Below, piece by piece: positions 7,484 through 17,026 of a stretch of 64,000 nt of DNA. A program made the translations under genes and the position numbers. This stretch comes from Halopenitus persicus. GTDB taxonomy: Archaea > Halobacteriota > Halobacteria > Halobacteriales > Haloferacaceae. The stretch's first letter is position 1. Every line of letters starts with the position of its first letter. Below the pieces are notes generated by a model. It had not been told where the DNA came from. It saw nothing but the letters and a program-made list of their open reading frames with translations, and did no database searches. The stretch lies in NCBI RefSeq assembly GCF_002355635.1, contig NZ_AP017558.1, positions 2,728,001-2,792,000 of the forward strand, in the 5' to 3' direction.

Positions 7484-9418
7484 ATGACTCCCCGAGACGA
7501 ACCGACCGACCACGACGAGACGGCCGACGCAACCGGATCGGCCGACAACGAGGAATCGACACGCACAGCACCGACGGACGCAACGACGGAACCCGACACC
7601 GACGCGAACGCCGCAACCAACGCCGGCACCGCCGAGGCTCCCGCGACCGACGGCGGCACTGCCGCCGCCGAAACCGACGCGGGGGCTGAGGAGGCGGCCG
7701 AGGCGGCCGGCACGCGAACGCCGACGACCGGCGCCGAGTCGGTCATCGCCGCCCTCGAGGCGGCCGGCGCCGAGACGGCCTTCGGCGTGCAGGGCGGGGC
7801 GATCATGCCCGTCTACGACGCGCTGTACGCCTCTTCGGTCCATCACGTGACGATGGCCCACGAGCAGGGCGCCGCCCACGCCGCCGACGCCTACGGCGTC
7901 GTCTCCGGCGAGACCGGCGTCTGTCTGGCCACGTCCGGCCCGGGCGCGACGAACCTGGTCACCGGGATCGCCGACGCCTCGATGGACTCGGACGCGCTAC
8001 TGGCGCTGACCGGCCAGGTCCCCACGGAGCTCGTCGGCAACGACGCGTTCCAAGAGACCGACACCATCGGCGTCACGGCGCCGATCACGAAACACAACTA
8101 CTTCGCGAGCGGGACCGACACGGTCGGCGACACCGTCGGCGAGGCGTTCGCCTACGCCGAGACCGGCCGTCCGGGGCCGACGCTCGTTGACCTGCCGAAG
8201 GACGTCACCCTCGGCGAGACCGACCAAACCCCGAAACCGCCGGAGCCGCCGGCCGGGGCCGAGGTCGATCCCGAGGCGGACCCCGAGGCCGTCGAACGGG
8301 CCGCACGCGCGATCGAGGAGTCCGAACGGCCGCTGTGTCTGTTCGGCGGCGGCGTCATCAAGAGCGACGCCAGCGACCAGGCCCGCCGGTTCGCCCGCGA
8401 CCACGGCATTCCCGTGACGACCACGATGCCCGGGATCGGGTCGTTCCCCGAGGACGACCCGCTCGCGCTGTCGTGGGCGGGGATGCACGGCACCGGTTAC
8501 GCCAACATGGCGATCACCCACACCGACTGCCTGATCGCGGTCGGGACGCGCTTCGACGACCGGTTGACCGGCGGGATCGAGACGTTCGCGCCGGAGGCCG
8601 AGGTCATCCACATCGACATCGACCCGGCCGAGATCTCGAAGAACGTCCACGCCGACCATCCGCTGATCGGCGACGCGGGGACGGTCCTCGAGCAGCTGCT
8701 CGCCGCGGTCGACGACGGGCCCGACGCCGAGGCGTGGCGCGAGCAGTGTGCCGACTGGACGGAACGGTACCCGATGACCTACGCGATGCCCGAGGACGAG
8801 CCGCTCAAGCCGCAGTTCGTCGTCGAGGCGTTCGACGAAGCGACCGACGACGACACGATCGTCACCACGGGCGTCGGGCAACACCAGATGTGGGCTGCCC
8901 AGTTCTGGACGTACACGGAGCCCCGAACCTGGGTCTCCTCGCACGGGCTGGGGACGATGGGCTACGGCCTGCCGGCCGCGGTCGGCGCGCGCCTCGCGGC
9001 CGACAACGCCGGCGAGACGGACCGTGACGTGGTCTGTTTCGACGGCGACGGCTCCTTTTTGATGACGATCCAGGAGCTGTCGGTCGCGGTGCGTGAGGAC
9101 CTGGACATCACGTTCGCGGTCCTCAACAACGAGTACATCGGGATGGTCCGCCAGTGGCAGGACGCCTTCTTCGAGGGCCGACACATGGCCTCGGAGTACG
9201 AGTGGATGCCCGAGTTCGACAAGCTCGCCGAGGCGTTCGGCGCGAAGGGCTGGGCCGTCTCCGAGTACGACGCCGTCGCCGACACGATCGAGGCGGCGCT
9301 GGCCTACGACGGTCCGTCGGTGATCGACTTCCGCATCGACCCCGCCGAGAACGTCTACCCGATGGTGCCGAGCGGCGGCGCGAACGGGAAGTTCGCCCTC
9401 TCGGAGGAGCAGCTATGA
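7484..9418 (+). CDS. ilvB: Acetolactate synthase, catalytic (large) subunit
   Basis: Condenses pyruvate (or pyruvate plus 2-oxobutyrate) to acetohydroxy acids, the common step to valine, leucine and isoleucine, using ThDP and FAD. Of 644 residues the first 80 are an acidic Asp/Thr/Ala-rich extension not needed for the fold. Then come the ThDP-activating Glu in MAHEQGAAHAADAYG (E127), the central FAD-binding domain, and the ThDP/Mg motif GDGSF through LNNEYIGMVRQWQ near the C-terminus. It begins 112 bases after the leader ORF and overlaps ilvN by ATGA. The long acidic tail is unusual in length but typical in composition. Confidence 0.95.
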   Translation: MTPRDEPTDHDETADATGSADNEESTRTAPTDATTEPDTDANAATNAGTAEAPATDGGTAAAETDAGAEEAAEAAGTRTPTTGAESVIAALEAAGAETAFGVQGGAIMPVYDALYASSVHHVTMAHEQGAAHAADAYGVVSGETGVCLATSGPGATNLVTGIADASMDSDALLALTGQVPTELVGNDAFQETDTIGVTAPITKHNYFASGTDTVGDTVGEAFAYAETGRPGPTLVDLPKDVTLGETDQTPKPPEPPAGAEVDPEADPEAVERAARAIEESERPLCLFGGGVIKSDASDQARRFARDHGIPVTTTMPGIGSFPEDDPLALSWAGMHGTGYANMAITHTDCLIAVGTRFDDRLTGGIETFAPEAEVIHIDIDPAEISKNVHADHPLIGDAGTVLEQLLAAVDDGPDAEAWREQCADWTERYPMTYAMPEDEPLKPQFVVEAFDEATDDDTIVTTGVGQHQMWAAQFWTYTEPRTWVSSHGLGTMGYGLPAAVGARLAADNAGETDRDVVCFDGDGSFLMTIQELSVAVREDLDITFAVLNNEYIGMVRQWQDAFFEGRHMASEYEWMPEFDKLAEAFGAKGWAVSEYDAVADTIEAALAYDGPSVIDFRIDPAENVYPMVPSGGANGKFALSEEQL

Positions 9419-10170
9419 GCGGCGCCGACGACCCAACCCCGAACAAGCCGGATCCCGGCTCGACGCACCGGGACACCCGCGGAAAGAACGCGGACCGGTC
9501 CGGAATGCCCGGCCCGGCGCCCGACGAGCGCCCCCATCCGGAGGGACGGCGCAACAGTCAGGGGATCCGCATCGATCCCGCCGTCGAGGCGGAACACGAG
9601 CCGCGGCGGGCGACGATCTCCGCGCTCGTCGAGGACGAGCCCGGCGTGCTCTCGCGCGTCTCCGGGCTCGTCTCCCGCCGACAGTTCAACATCGAGAGCC
9701 TGACGGTCGGCCCGACCACGGTCGCGGGCCACTCCCGGATCACGATGGTGGTCGAGGAGTCCGACCCGGGGATCGACCAGATCGAGAAACAGCTGGCGAA
9801 GCTCAAGCCCGTCATCTCCGTGGGCGAGCTTCACGACGACGCGGTCTCCGCGGAGCTGGTCCTGCTGAAGGTCCGTGGCGACGAGCCGGACAAGGTCCAC
9901 GCGATCACGGAGATGTACGACGGCCAGACGCTCGACGCCGGGCCGCGGACGATCACCGTCCAGCTGACGGGCGACGAGCAGAAGATCGACGACGCGATCG
10001 ACGCCTTCGAGCAGTTCGGCATCATCGAGATCGCCCGGACGGGCCAGACCGCCCTCTCCCGGGGCGACACGCAGACGGTTCCGGGCGAGGAGCCCGGCAC
10101 CTCCGGCGAACCGACCACCCACGCCACGGGCACGGGGGAAACGACACAACAACCCTATCGCGATCCGTAA
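9415..10170 (+). CDS. ilvN: Acetolactate synthase regulatory (small) subunit
   Basis: 251 residues. After an N-terminal disordered stretch of about 65 residues comes an ACT domain ([32 protein letters not shown]) that senses branched-chain amino acids in the family, then the second ALS small-subunit domain. A Thr/Gly-rich tail closes it. The ATG overlaps the ilvB stop (ATGA), giving coupled translation of the two subunits. The family normally has about 160-170 residues; the extra length is low-complexity at both ends. Confidence 0.93.
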   Translation: MSGADDPTPNKPDPGSTHRDTRGKNADRSGMPGPAPDERPHPEGRRNSQGIRIDPAVEAEHEPRRATISALVEDEPGVLSRVSGLVSRRQFNIESLTVGPTTVAGHSRITMVVEESDPGIDQIEKQLAKLKPVISVGELHDDAVSAELVLLKVRGDEPDKVHAITEMYDGQTLDAGPRTITVQLTGDEQKIDDAIDAFEQFGIIEIARTGQTALSRGDTQTVPGEEPGTSGEPTTHATGTGETTQQPYRDP

Positions 10171-10237
10171 CGAGCGGATCGGGACGACGACGATCCGTAA
10201 CCATAACCACCCAGGACGACTGCGATACACACACACA

Positions 10238-11290
10238 ATGACGAACGACACACCATTCGACTCGAACGTATATTACGAGGACGACGCCGACACGACCCAC
10301 ATCCTCGAGAAGACCGTCGCCGTGCTCGGCTACGGCTCCCAGGGCCACGCACACGCGCAGAACCTCGCGGAGAGCGGGGTCGACGTGGTCGTCGGCCTGC
10401 GGGAGGACTCCTCCTCCCGGTCCGCCGCCGAGGCGGACGGACTCACCGTCGAGACGCCGGCGGACGCGGTCGCGCAGGCGGACGTCGTTTCGGTGCTCGT
10501 CCCGGACACGGTCCAGCCCGACGTCTACGAGAACGCGATCAAGCCCAACCTCGATCCCGGCGACACGCTCCAGTTCGCCCACGGGTTCAACATCCACTAC
10601 AATCAGATCCGTCCGCCCGAGGACGTCGACGTAACGATGGTCGCACCGAAGTCGCCGGGACACCTGGTCCGCCGGAACTACGAGAACGACGAGGGCACGC
10701 CCGGCCTGCTGGCGGTCTACCAGGACACGACGGGAACGGCCACCGATGAGGCGCTCGCGTATGCGGCCGCTATCGGCTGTGCGCGCGCCGGCGTCGTCGA
10801 GACGACGTTCCGCGAGGAGACCGAAACCGACCTCTTCGGCGAACAGGCGGTCCTCTGTGGCGGCGTCACGTCGCTGGTGAAACAGGCCTACGAGACGCTC
10901 GTGGAGGCGGGCTACTCGCCGGAGATGGCCTACTTCGAATGTCTCAACGAGATGAAGCTCATCGTCGACCTGATGTACGAGGGCGGGCTCGGCGAGATGT
11001 GGGACTCCGTCTCCGACACCGCCGAGTACGGCGGGCTCACCCAGGGCGACGTCGTCGTCGACGAGCACGCCCGCGAGAACATGGAGCAGGTCCTCGAGCA
11101 GGTCCAGGACGGGACCTTCGCCCGCGAGTGGATCGCGGAGAACCAGGCCGGTCGCCCCTCTTACACCCAGCTGCGCGAGGCCGAGCGCACCCACGAGATC
11201 GAGCAGGTCGGCGAGGAGCTGCGCGCGCTGTTCGCGTGGGCCGAGGAGGAGACCGACGAGGAGACGGAGGCAGTGACCGCTGATGCCTGA
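10238..11290 (+). CDS. ilvC: Ketol-acid reductoisomerase
   Basis: Converts acetohydroxy acids to dihydroxy acids with NAD(P)H and Mg2+. A 350-residue class I enzyme: Rossmann motif [10 protein letters not shown] (31-40), the HGFNIHY and KSPGH segments, and metal-binding acids in [12 protein letters not shown] and the C-terminal domain ([17 protein letters not shown]). The 67-base gap from ilvN holds an imperfect inverted repeat GATCCG/CGGATC around 10160-10177. The gene ends inside a 16-codon ORF that runs on into leuC. Confidence 0.96.
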   Translation: MTNDTPFDSNVYYEDDADTTHILEKTVAVLGYGSQGHAHAQNLAESGVDVVVGLREDSSSRSAAEADGLTVETPADAVAQADVVSVLVPDTVQPDVYENAIKPNLDPGDTLQFAHGFNIHYNQIRPPEDVDVTMVAPKSPGHLVRRNYENDEGTPGLLAVYQDTTGTATDEALAYAAAIGCARAGVVETTFREETETDLFGEQAVLCGGVTSLVKQAYETLVEAGYSPEMAYFECLNEMKLIVDLMYEGGLGEMWDSVSDTAEYGGLTQGDVVVDEHARENMEQVLEQVQDGTFAREWIAENQAGRPSYTQLREAERTHEIEQVGEELRALFAWAEEETDEETEAVTADA

Positions 11291-11333
11291 ACGGACGACC
11301 GATCGACGTCACGGGGAGGTGACTGCCGTATGA
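11283..11333 (+). CDS. Possible 16-residue coupling ORF between ilvC and leuC
   Basis: ATG at 11283 overlaps the end of ilvC, and TGA at 11331-11333 overlaps the leuC ATG (11330). It would encode [16 protein letters not shown]. It contains GGGGAGGTGA, a strong Shine-Dalgarno-like run about 8 bases before the leuC start. It may only be the ribosome-binding region of leuC, or a device that carries ribosomes from ilvC into leuC. Protein function is unlikely. Confidence 0.3.
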   Translation: MPERTTDRRHGEVTAV

Positions 11334-12751
11334 GCGAGGGCACGCTCTACGACGAGGTCTGGGACCGCCACAAGGTGACGGAGCTGCCGACCGGACAGGA
11401 CCAGCTGTTCGTCGGTCTCCACCTCATCCACGAGGTGACGAGCCCACAGGCGTTCGGAATGCTGCAGGAACGCGATCAGGAGGTCGCCTTCCCCGAGCGC
11501 ACGCACGCGACCGTCGACCACATCGTGCCGACCGGCGACCGCGACCGCCCCTTCGCCGACGACGCGGCGGAGACCATGATGGCGGAGCTCGAGGAGAACG
11601 TCCGCGGCGCGGGCATCGAATTCTCTGACCCCGACTCGGGGAACCAGGGGATCGTCCACGTCATCGGCCCCGAGCAGGGACTCACCCAGCCCGGCATGAC
11701 GATCGTCTGCGGGGACTCCCACACCTCGACGCACGGCGCCTTCGGCGCGCTGGCGTTCGGGATCGGGACCTCACAGATCCGGGACGTTCTCGCGACCGGC
11801 TGCGTCGCGATGGAGAAACAGAAGGTGCGAAAGATCGAGGTCACCGGCGAGCTCGGCGATCACGTCACCGCCAAGGACGTCATCCTGACTATCATCCGAC
11901 AGCTCGGCACCGACGGCGGCGTCGGCTACGTCTACGAGTACGCCGGCGAGGCCATCGAGGACCTCGGGATGGAGGGCCGGATGTCGATCTGCAACATGTC
12001 GATCGAGGGCGGCGCACGCGCCGGCTACGTCAATCCGGACGAGACCACCTACGAGTGGCTGCGCGAGACGGATGCCTTCGCGGATGACCCCGAACGGTTC
12101 GCGGAGCTCACGTCCTACTGGGAGTCGATCGCCAGCGACGACGACGCCGAGTACGACGACGTCGTCACGATCGACGGCTCCGCGATCGAACCCACCGTCA
12201 CGTGGGGAACGACCCCCGGACAGGGCGTCGGCGTCACCGAGCCGATCCCTGCCCCCGAGGACCTGCCGGCGGACAAGCAGGACACCGCTCGCCGCGCCCA
12301 GGAACACATGGGCGTCGAGCCGGGCGAGACGATGGAGGGCTACGAGATCGACGTCGCCTTCCTCGGATCGTGCACGAACGCCCGCCTGAAGGACCTGCGG
12401 GAGGCGGCCGCGTTCGTCGCGGGTCGCGAGGTCGACGAGGACGTCCGCGCGATGGTCGTTCCCGGCAGCCAGCGCGTCCAGCGAGCCGCCGAGGCCGAGG
12501 GCCTCGACGAGGTCTTCACCGAGGCCGGCTTCGAGTGGCGCGAGCCCGGCTGCTCGATGTGTCTCGGGATGAACGACGACCAGCTGCAGGGCGACGAGGC
12601 CAGCGCCTCCTCCTCGAACCGCAACTTCGTCGGCCGGCAGGGATCGAAGGACGGTCGGACGGTCCTGATGAGCCCGACGATGGTCGCGGCGGCGGCGGTG
12701 ACCGGCGCGGTCACCGACGTCCGCGAGATGGAGGAGGTGGTGTCGGTATGA
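11330..12751 (+). CDS. leuC: 3-isopropylmalate dehydratase large subunit
   Basis: With LeuD isomerises 2- to 3-isopropylmalate (or citramalate to methylmalate). 473 residues of the aconitase superfamily: the [12 protein letters not shown] and [21 protein letters not shown] segments and three [4Fe-4S] cysteines at CTNARL and [12 protein letters not shown] Shine-Dalgarno-like GGAGGTG precedes the ATG, which decides the start. It overlaps leuD by ATGA. Confidence 0.96.
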   Translation: MSEGTLYDEVWDRHKVTELPTGQDQLFVGLHLIHEVTSPQAFGMLQERDQEVAFPERTHATVDHIVPTGDRDRPFADDAAETMMAELEENVRGAGIEFSDPDSGNQGIVHVIGPEQGLTQPGMTIVCGDSHTSTHGAFGALAFGIGTSQIRDVLATGCVAMEKQKVRKIEVTGELGDHVTAKDVILTIIRQLGTDGGVGYVYEYAGEAIEDLGMEGRMSICNMSIEGGARAGYVNPDETTYEWLRETDAFADDPERFAELTSYWESIASDDDAEYDDVVTIDGSAIEPTVTWGTTPGQGVGVTEPIPAPEDLPADKQDTARRAQEHMGVEPGETMEGYEIDVAFLGSCTNARLKDLREAAAFVAGREVDEDVRAMVVPGSQRVQRAAEAEGLDEVFTEAGFEWREPGCSMCLGMNDDQLQGDEASASSSNRNFVGRQGSKDGRTVLMSPTMVAAAAVTGAVTDVREMEEVVSV

Positions 12752-13452
12752 GCGGATCCGACGCCGGGATCGACCACGAAAGCTTCGCCGACGGCGAGGC
12801 ACCCGCCGAGAAGGTGACCGCGGTGTCCGGAACCGGCATTCCGGTTCGGGGCAACGACATCGACACCGACCAGATCATCCCGGCCCGATTCATGAAGGTC
12901 GTCACCTTCGACGGGCTGGGCCAGTTCGCCTTCTTCGACCAGCGGTTCGACGACGAGGACAACGAGAAGGACCACCCCTTCAACGAACAGCGGTATCAGG
13001 GCGCGAACGTGCTGGTCGTCAACGCCAACTTCGGCTGCGGCTCCTCGCGCGAGCACGCCCCGCAGGCGCTGATGCGCTGGGGGATCGACGCGATCGTCGG
13101 CGAGTCGTTCGCGGAGATCTTCGCGGGCAACTGTCTCGCGCTCGGCATCCCGACGGTGACCGCCGACCGGGAGTCCATCGAGGCGCTCCAGGACTACGTC
13201 GAGGCGAACCCCGACGCGGACGTCGACATCGACGTGGCCGCGGAGACGATCACCTACGACGACACCGTGATCGACGCGACCGTCAACGACGCCCAGCGGA
13301 AGGCGCTCGTCGAGGGCGTCTGGGACACGACGGCGCTGATGGGCGCGAACGCGAGCGCGGTCCGCGAGACCGCGCGATCGCTGCCGTACGTGCCCGAGGA
13401 GGACGTCCCCGCGACCGACGGGGGACGCGACGCCGCGGCGGGGGACGACTGA
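12748..13452 (+). CDS. leuD: 3-isopropylmalate dehydratase small subunit
   Basis: Swivel-domain partner of LeuC; 234 residues. Motifs: [32 protein letters not shown] and [11 protein letters not shown]. An N-terminal acidic extension of about 25 residues and an Asp-rich tail are haloarchaeal additions. ATG overlaps the leuC stop; leuB follows directly after the stop with no gap. Confidence 0.95.
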   Translation: MSGSDAGIDHESFADGEAPAEKVTAVSGTGIPVRGNDIDTDQIIPARFMKVVTFDGLGQFAFFDQRFDDEDNEKDHPFNEQRYQGANVLVVNANFGCGSSREHAPQALMRWGIDAIVGESFAEIFAGNCLALGIPTVTADRESIEALQDYVEANPDADVDIDVAAETITYDDTVIDATVNDAQRKALVEGVWDTTALMGANASAVRETARSLPYVPEEDVPATDGGRDAAAGDD

Positions 13453-14463
13453 ATGAGCGAGGAGATCGTCGTCATCGAGGGCGACGGGATCGGACGGGAG
13501 GTTATCCCGGCGGCCGTCGAGGTGCTCGACGCGATCGCCGAGAGCGACGCGTCCGTCGACCCCTTCGAGTACGTCGCGGCCGACGCGGGCGACGCCGTGG
13601 CGGCGGAGACCGGCGAGGCGCTCCCCGACGAGACCTACGAGCTGGCCGCGAACGCGGACGCGACGCTGTTCGGTGCCGCCGGCGAGACCGCGGCGGACGT
13701 CATCCTCCCGCTTCGGGAGGCCGTCGGGTCGTTCGTGAACGTGCGTCCGGCGCGCGCGTATCCCGGCGTGGACGCCGTGCGGCCGGAGACCGACGTGGTC
13801 TTTCTCCGCGAGAACACCGAGGGCGTCTACGCGGGCCACGAGGACAGACTCTCGGATGACCTCTCGACGCTCACGCGCGTGGTGACGAGCTCTGGGTCGC
13901 GGCGACTGGCCGAGTACGCCTGTGAGTTCGTCGCCGACGGCCGCGGCCCGGACCACCGCGACGGGTTCACCGTCGCGCACAAGGCCAACGTGATGCGCGA
14001 GACCGACGGCCGCTTCCGCGAGGAGGTCCTCGCGGTCGCCGACGAGCACGGGATCGAGGCCGACGAGGAGCTGATGGACGCGTTCGCGACCAAGCTCCCG
14101 CTCGACCCGAGCCAGTACGGGGTCGTCGTCTGCCCGAACCTCGCGGGCGACGTGCTCTCGGATCTGGCCGCCGGACTGGTCGGCGGGCTCGGCCTGCTTC
14201 CGTCGGCGAACGTCGGGGCCGACAACGGCCTCTTCGAGCCGGTCCACGGCAGCGCGCCCGACATCGCCGGCGAGGGGGTCGCAAACCCGACCGCCGCGAT
14301 CCTCTCGGCCGCGATGTTGCTCGACCACCTCGGCTACGGCGCCGCCGCGGACCGGGTCCGTGACGCCGTCGAGTCCGTTCTCGCCGACGGGCCCCGAACG
14401 GGCGACCTCGGCGGGTCGGCCACCACCGCCGAGATGACCGACGCGATCGTCGATCGGCTGTAA
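13453..14463 (+). CDS. leuB: 3-isopropylmalate dehydrogenase
   Basis: NAD-dependent oxidative decarboxylation of 3-isopropylmalate (or methylmalate). A 336-residue beta-decarboxylating dehydrogenase: GDGIGREV near the N-terminus, the substrate arginines in [31 protein letters not shown], the metal acids around [21 protein letters not shown], and [18 protein letters not shown]. It starts immediately after leuD and ends the run; dabA converges from the other side. Confidence 0.95.
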   Translation: MSEEIVVIEGDGIGREVIPAAVEVLDAIAESDASVDPFEYVAADAGDAVAAETGEALPDETYELAANADATLFGAAGETAADVILPLREAVGSFVNVRPARAYPGVDAVRPETDVVFLRENTEGVYAGHEDRLSDDLSTLTRVVTSSGSRRLAEYACEFVADGRGPDHRDGFTVAHKANVMRETDGRFREEVLAVADEHGIEADEELMDAFATKLPLDPSQYGVVVCPNLAGDVLSDLAAGLVGGLGLLPSANVGADNGLFEPVHGSAPDIAGEGVANPTAAILSAAMLLDHLGYGAAADRVRDAVESVLADGPRTGDLGGSATTAEMTDAIVDRL

Positions 14464-14490
14464 CCGGTCGACGGCGACGCGGTCTCCGTT

Positions 14491-14538
14491 CGTTCGTGAC
14501 GCTCGCCGGCTAGTCGTTCGTGACGCTCGCCGGCTAGT
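14491..14538. repeat. 24-bp perfect tandem duplication across the dabA stop
   Basis: Copies at 14491-14514 and 14515-14538 are identical. The dabA stop (CTA on the plus strand, 14534-14536) lies in the second copy, so a second stop in the same frame sits 24 bases further on. It looks like a recent slippage event in the leuB/dabA convergent gap. Confidence 0.85.
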
Positions 14539-17026
14539 CGTCCGCGACGGCCGGGGCGGCGGGTTCCTTCCGAGGCGCTTCCGCCGCAGTCGACCGCGGT
14601 AGCCACTTCAGTTTCTCCTCGTAGTGGAACGCACGGTGGTTCCGCGTCGGGTCGACGACCGTCAGCGAGAGCCAGTCGTTGTCCAGCAGCTCGGTCAGTT
14701 TCTCGTGGTCGGACAGGACGTCCGTGACGCGCTCGACCGGCGCGTGGACGACCGTCGAGAGGCGGAGCGGCTGGTGGCGCGGTTCGTCGTCGGCAGCCAG
14801 CAGCGACTGCAGCGGGAGGCCGGTCATCAGGTCGCCGCCGTTGCCCTGGTGGACCCCGACGTTCCCGACCGGGTTCTGGGTTATCTTCGATCCGCTCCCG
14901 TGGACCGCGTTGTCGACCGTCGAAAAGTAGTACTGGGCGTTGATCCACTGGGTGACGACGAGCGGCCCCGTGAAGATCGCTTCGAGCGCCTCGCCGTCGG
15001 GATCGGTCGACCAGTCGTACGAGTGGAGGAACGCGCGGCCATCGAGATCGACGTCGCTCGTCAGCTCGCGGGGACCGATGACGAAGCCGGCGTTGCCGGC
15101 CAGTCCCCACTCCGGACGCGTCTCGGCCCAGTCGGCGGCGCGGCGTTCCGTCTCGCGGATGGCCGGCGAATCGTCGACGCCCATCGCCTCGGCGCGCTCG
15201 GCGGCCGCGTTCTCGCGTGCGGCCGCGAGGTCCGCACGTAACCGGTCGAGGTCGTCGGCGTGGCTCTCGGGGACGTCGCCGTCGTACAGTTCGACCTCGT
15301 CGGTCGTCGTGTTGTGTTGTCCGGCGAGGAAGACGGTGTCGTCCGGGATCTCGTAGCCACGGTCACGGAGTTCGGTTCTGACGGCATCGTCGTTACAGAT
15401 CTTCGCGAGGACGCGAGCGTTCGGACCGCCCGGGTTGCCGGCACAGGCACCGCAATCCAAGCTCGCGTCATAGGGATTGTTGGTCGTCTCACTGGCGTGG
15501 CCCGTGAAGACGACGAGGCGACCGAACCGCTCCCAGCCCATCAACTCGAAGGCGTCGACGGCGTACTCGACTTGCTCCGCGGTGGTCAGCCCCACCGGTA
15601 GATCGCTGGCGTCGGTGGTGACGTCGGTGGTGGCGTCCCCGTTGTGGATCAGCGGCTCACAGAACTCGTGGGCGTCGGGCACCGCCCCGGCGGCCGCGTC
15701 GAACAGGTCGCGGACGCGTCCGGGGATGAGCGTCCGAGCCGCAAGCGAGAGGCCGTAGCCGCTGCCGGCGGTCTCGACGTAGCCGTAGGCGGTGGCGGCG
15801 TTGGCCTCCAGCGTCTCGACGACTTCGTCGGCGACCGCACGGACGCTCGACCGGCGGTCGTGCCGTGCCCGCGTGTCGTGGTCGGCCGGCAGGTCGACGA
15901 CGTGGTGTTGCGGTTCGACGATCGGCGGACAGGAATCGACCGCCACGTCGGCGTCGTATCCCCGGTACTCCATCGGGATGCCGAAGAAGCCGGCGTAGCC
16001 GTGGGTTTCGTAGTCGCCAGCCGCCTCGACGTGACGGCGGATGATCTCCGAACGGGTGTCGATACAGAAGACCAGCTGGGCGTCCGGGCGGTCCGCGGTC
16101 CCGTCGCCGGCCGCCGATCCGTTCTCACGGTCGTTCATCGACCGGCTCTCCTCGGCGACAGTCTCGACGAGGGCGGTGCGGTAGGTCGCTTCCCACGCCC
16201 GGAGGAACGCCCGAGCGAGTTCGTCGGCCGGGTTCACGCCGGCGTCGGCGCTGGAGGGCTCGACGTCGGCTCCGACGGCATCCAGCAGTGCCAGACGCGC
16301 GGCGAGGTACCCCTCCAGCGAGATCGGTGCCGCCGACTGCCACACGCCCTCGTCCGCGGCGCGCTGCTTGATGAATCCGGTCCAGCCCGGAAGCGCGGCC
16401 AGCTGCTCCGCGAAGATCGCGTCCCACCGGTGGGTCGGGACCGACTGCAGGACCGTCTCGATGGTCTCGATCGGCGTGTCGGGCAGGTCGGCGACGACTC
16501 CCTCCTCGGGAATCTCTCCGTCGTGGGGGGCCATTCCACGGAAGGCGGTGTAGAACCCCGCTTCGCGGTTCGGCATCGACCAGTGGGCGATCCCCTCGTC
16601 GAGGAAGGCCGACAGCCACTTCGTCAGCACCCGGTCGACGTGGTCCGTGGCGGCATCCGGGTCGTCCGTTCCGGCGTCAGTCGCCGTGGCGTCGGCGTCG
16701 TTGACGTTGGCTGCCCGCGCGTCGGTCGCGTCGGCCAGCAGATCGAGCAGCGTCTCGGGGTCGTCCTCGTAGCCCGCCTCGGCGAGTTCCGTTTCGAGCC
16801 GCTCCCGGTCTATCCGGCCGCGTTTCAGCGCCGCTTCGAACGTCTCGGCGCTGGGGTACCCACGGCCGCCCAGCAGAGCCCGTGACTGCTCGACCGCCTC
16901 GCCGAACGGCCGGTCCTCGAACCCGGCGAGAGGGTTAGCCGTCACGAACGAGTGAATGGGCCAGCTGGATCCGACGGTCGTCGCCGCGTCGTCGATGCGG
17001 TCGCGGATGGTTGACTCAGTACTCAT
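14534..17026 (-). CDS. dabA: DabA, inorganic carbon accumulation subunit (DUF2309)
   Basis: Catalytic-like subunit of the DabAB complex that brings CO2/bicarbonate into the cell; the family is a distant beta-carbonic-anhydrase relative at the membrane face. 830 residues with SWPIHSFVTANPLAGFED at the N-terminus. The proposed zinc residues are present: C321 and D323 in VFCIDTRSE, H510 in FTGHASE and C525 in LDCGACAGN. The C-terminal NPVGNVGVHQGNGGDLMTGLPLQSL stretch matches the family. Its start overlaps the end of dabB by 11 bases. An acidic low-complexity insert lies at about 105-128. Confidence 0.92.
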   Translation of the reverse strand: MSTESTIRDRIDDAATTVGSSWPIHSFVTANPLAGFEDRPFGEAVEQSRALLGGRGYPSAETFEAALKRGRIDRERLETELAEAGYEDDPETLLDLLADATDARAANVNDADATATDAGTDDPDAATDHVDRVLTKWLSAFLDEGIAHWSMPNREAGFYTAFRGMAPHDGEIPEEGVVADLPDTPIETIETVLQSVPTHRWDAIFAEQLAALPGWTGFIKQRAADEGVWQSAAPISLEGYLAARLALLDAVGADVEPSSADAGVNPADELARAFLRAWEATYRTALVETVAEESRSMNDRENGSAAGDGTADRPDAQLVFCIDTRSEIIRRHVEAAGDYETHGYAGFFGIPMEYRGYDADVAVDSCPPIVEPQHHVVDLPADHDTRARHDRRSSVRAVADEVVETLEANAATAYGYVETAGSGYGLSLAARTLIPGRVRDLFDAAAGAVPDAHEFCEPLIHNGDATTDVTTDASDLPVGLTTAEQVEYAVDAFELMGWERFGRLVVFTGHASETTNNPYDASLDCGACAGNPGGPNARVLAKICNDDAVRTELRDRGYEIPDDTVFLAGQHNTTTDEVELYDGDVPESHADDLDRLRADLAAARENAAAERAEAMGVDDSPAIRETERRAADWAETRPEWGLAGNAGFVIGPRELTSDVDLDGRAFLHSYDWSTDPDGEALEAIFTGPLVVTQWINAQYYFSTVDNAVHGSGSKITQNPVGNVGVHQGNGGDLMTGLPLQSLLAADDEPRHQPLRLSTVVHAPVERVTDVLSDHEKLTELLDNDWLSLTVVDPTRNHRAFHYEEKLKWLPRSTAAEAPRKEPAAPAVADD

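Noticed and set aside
12340-14328. A 662-codon minus-strand open frame
   Set aside because: It opposes the leuC, leuD and leuB genes, whose motifs are clear.
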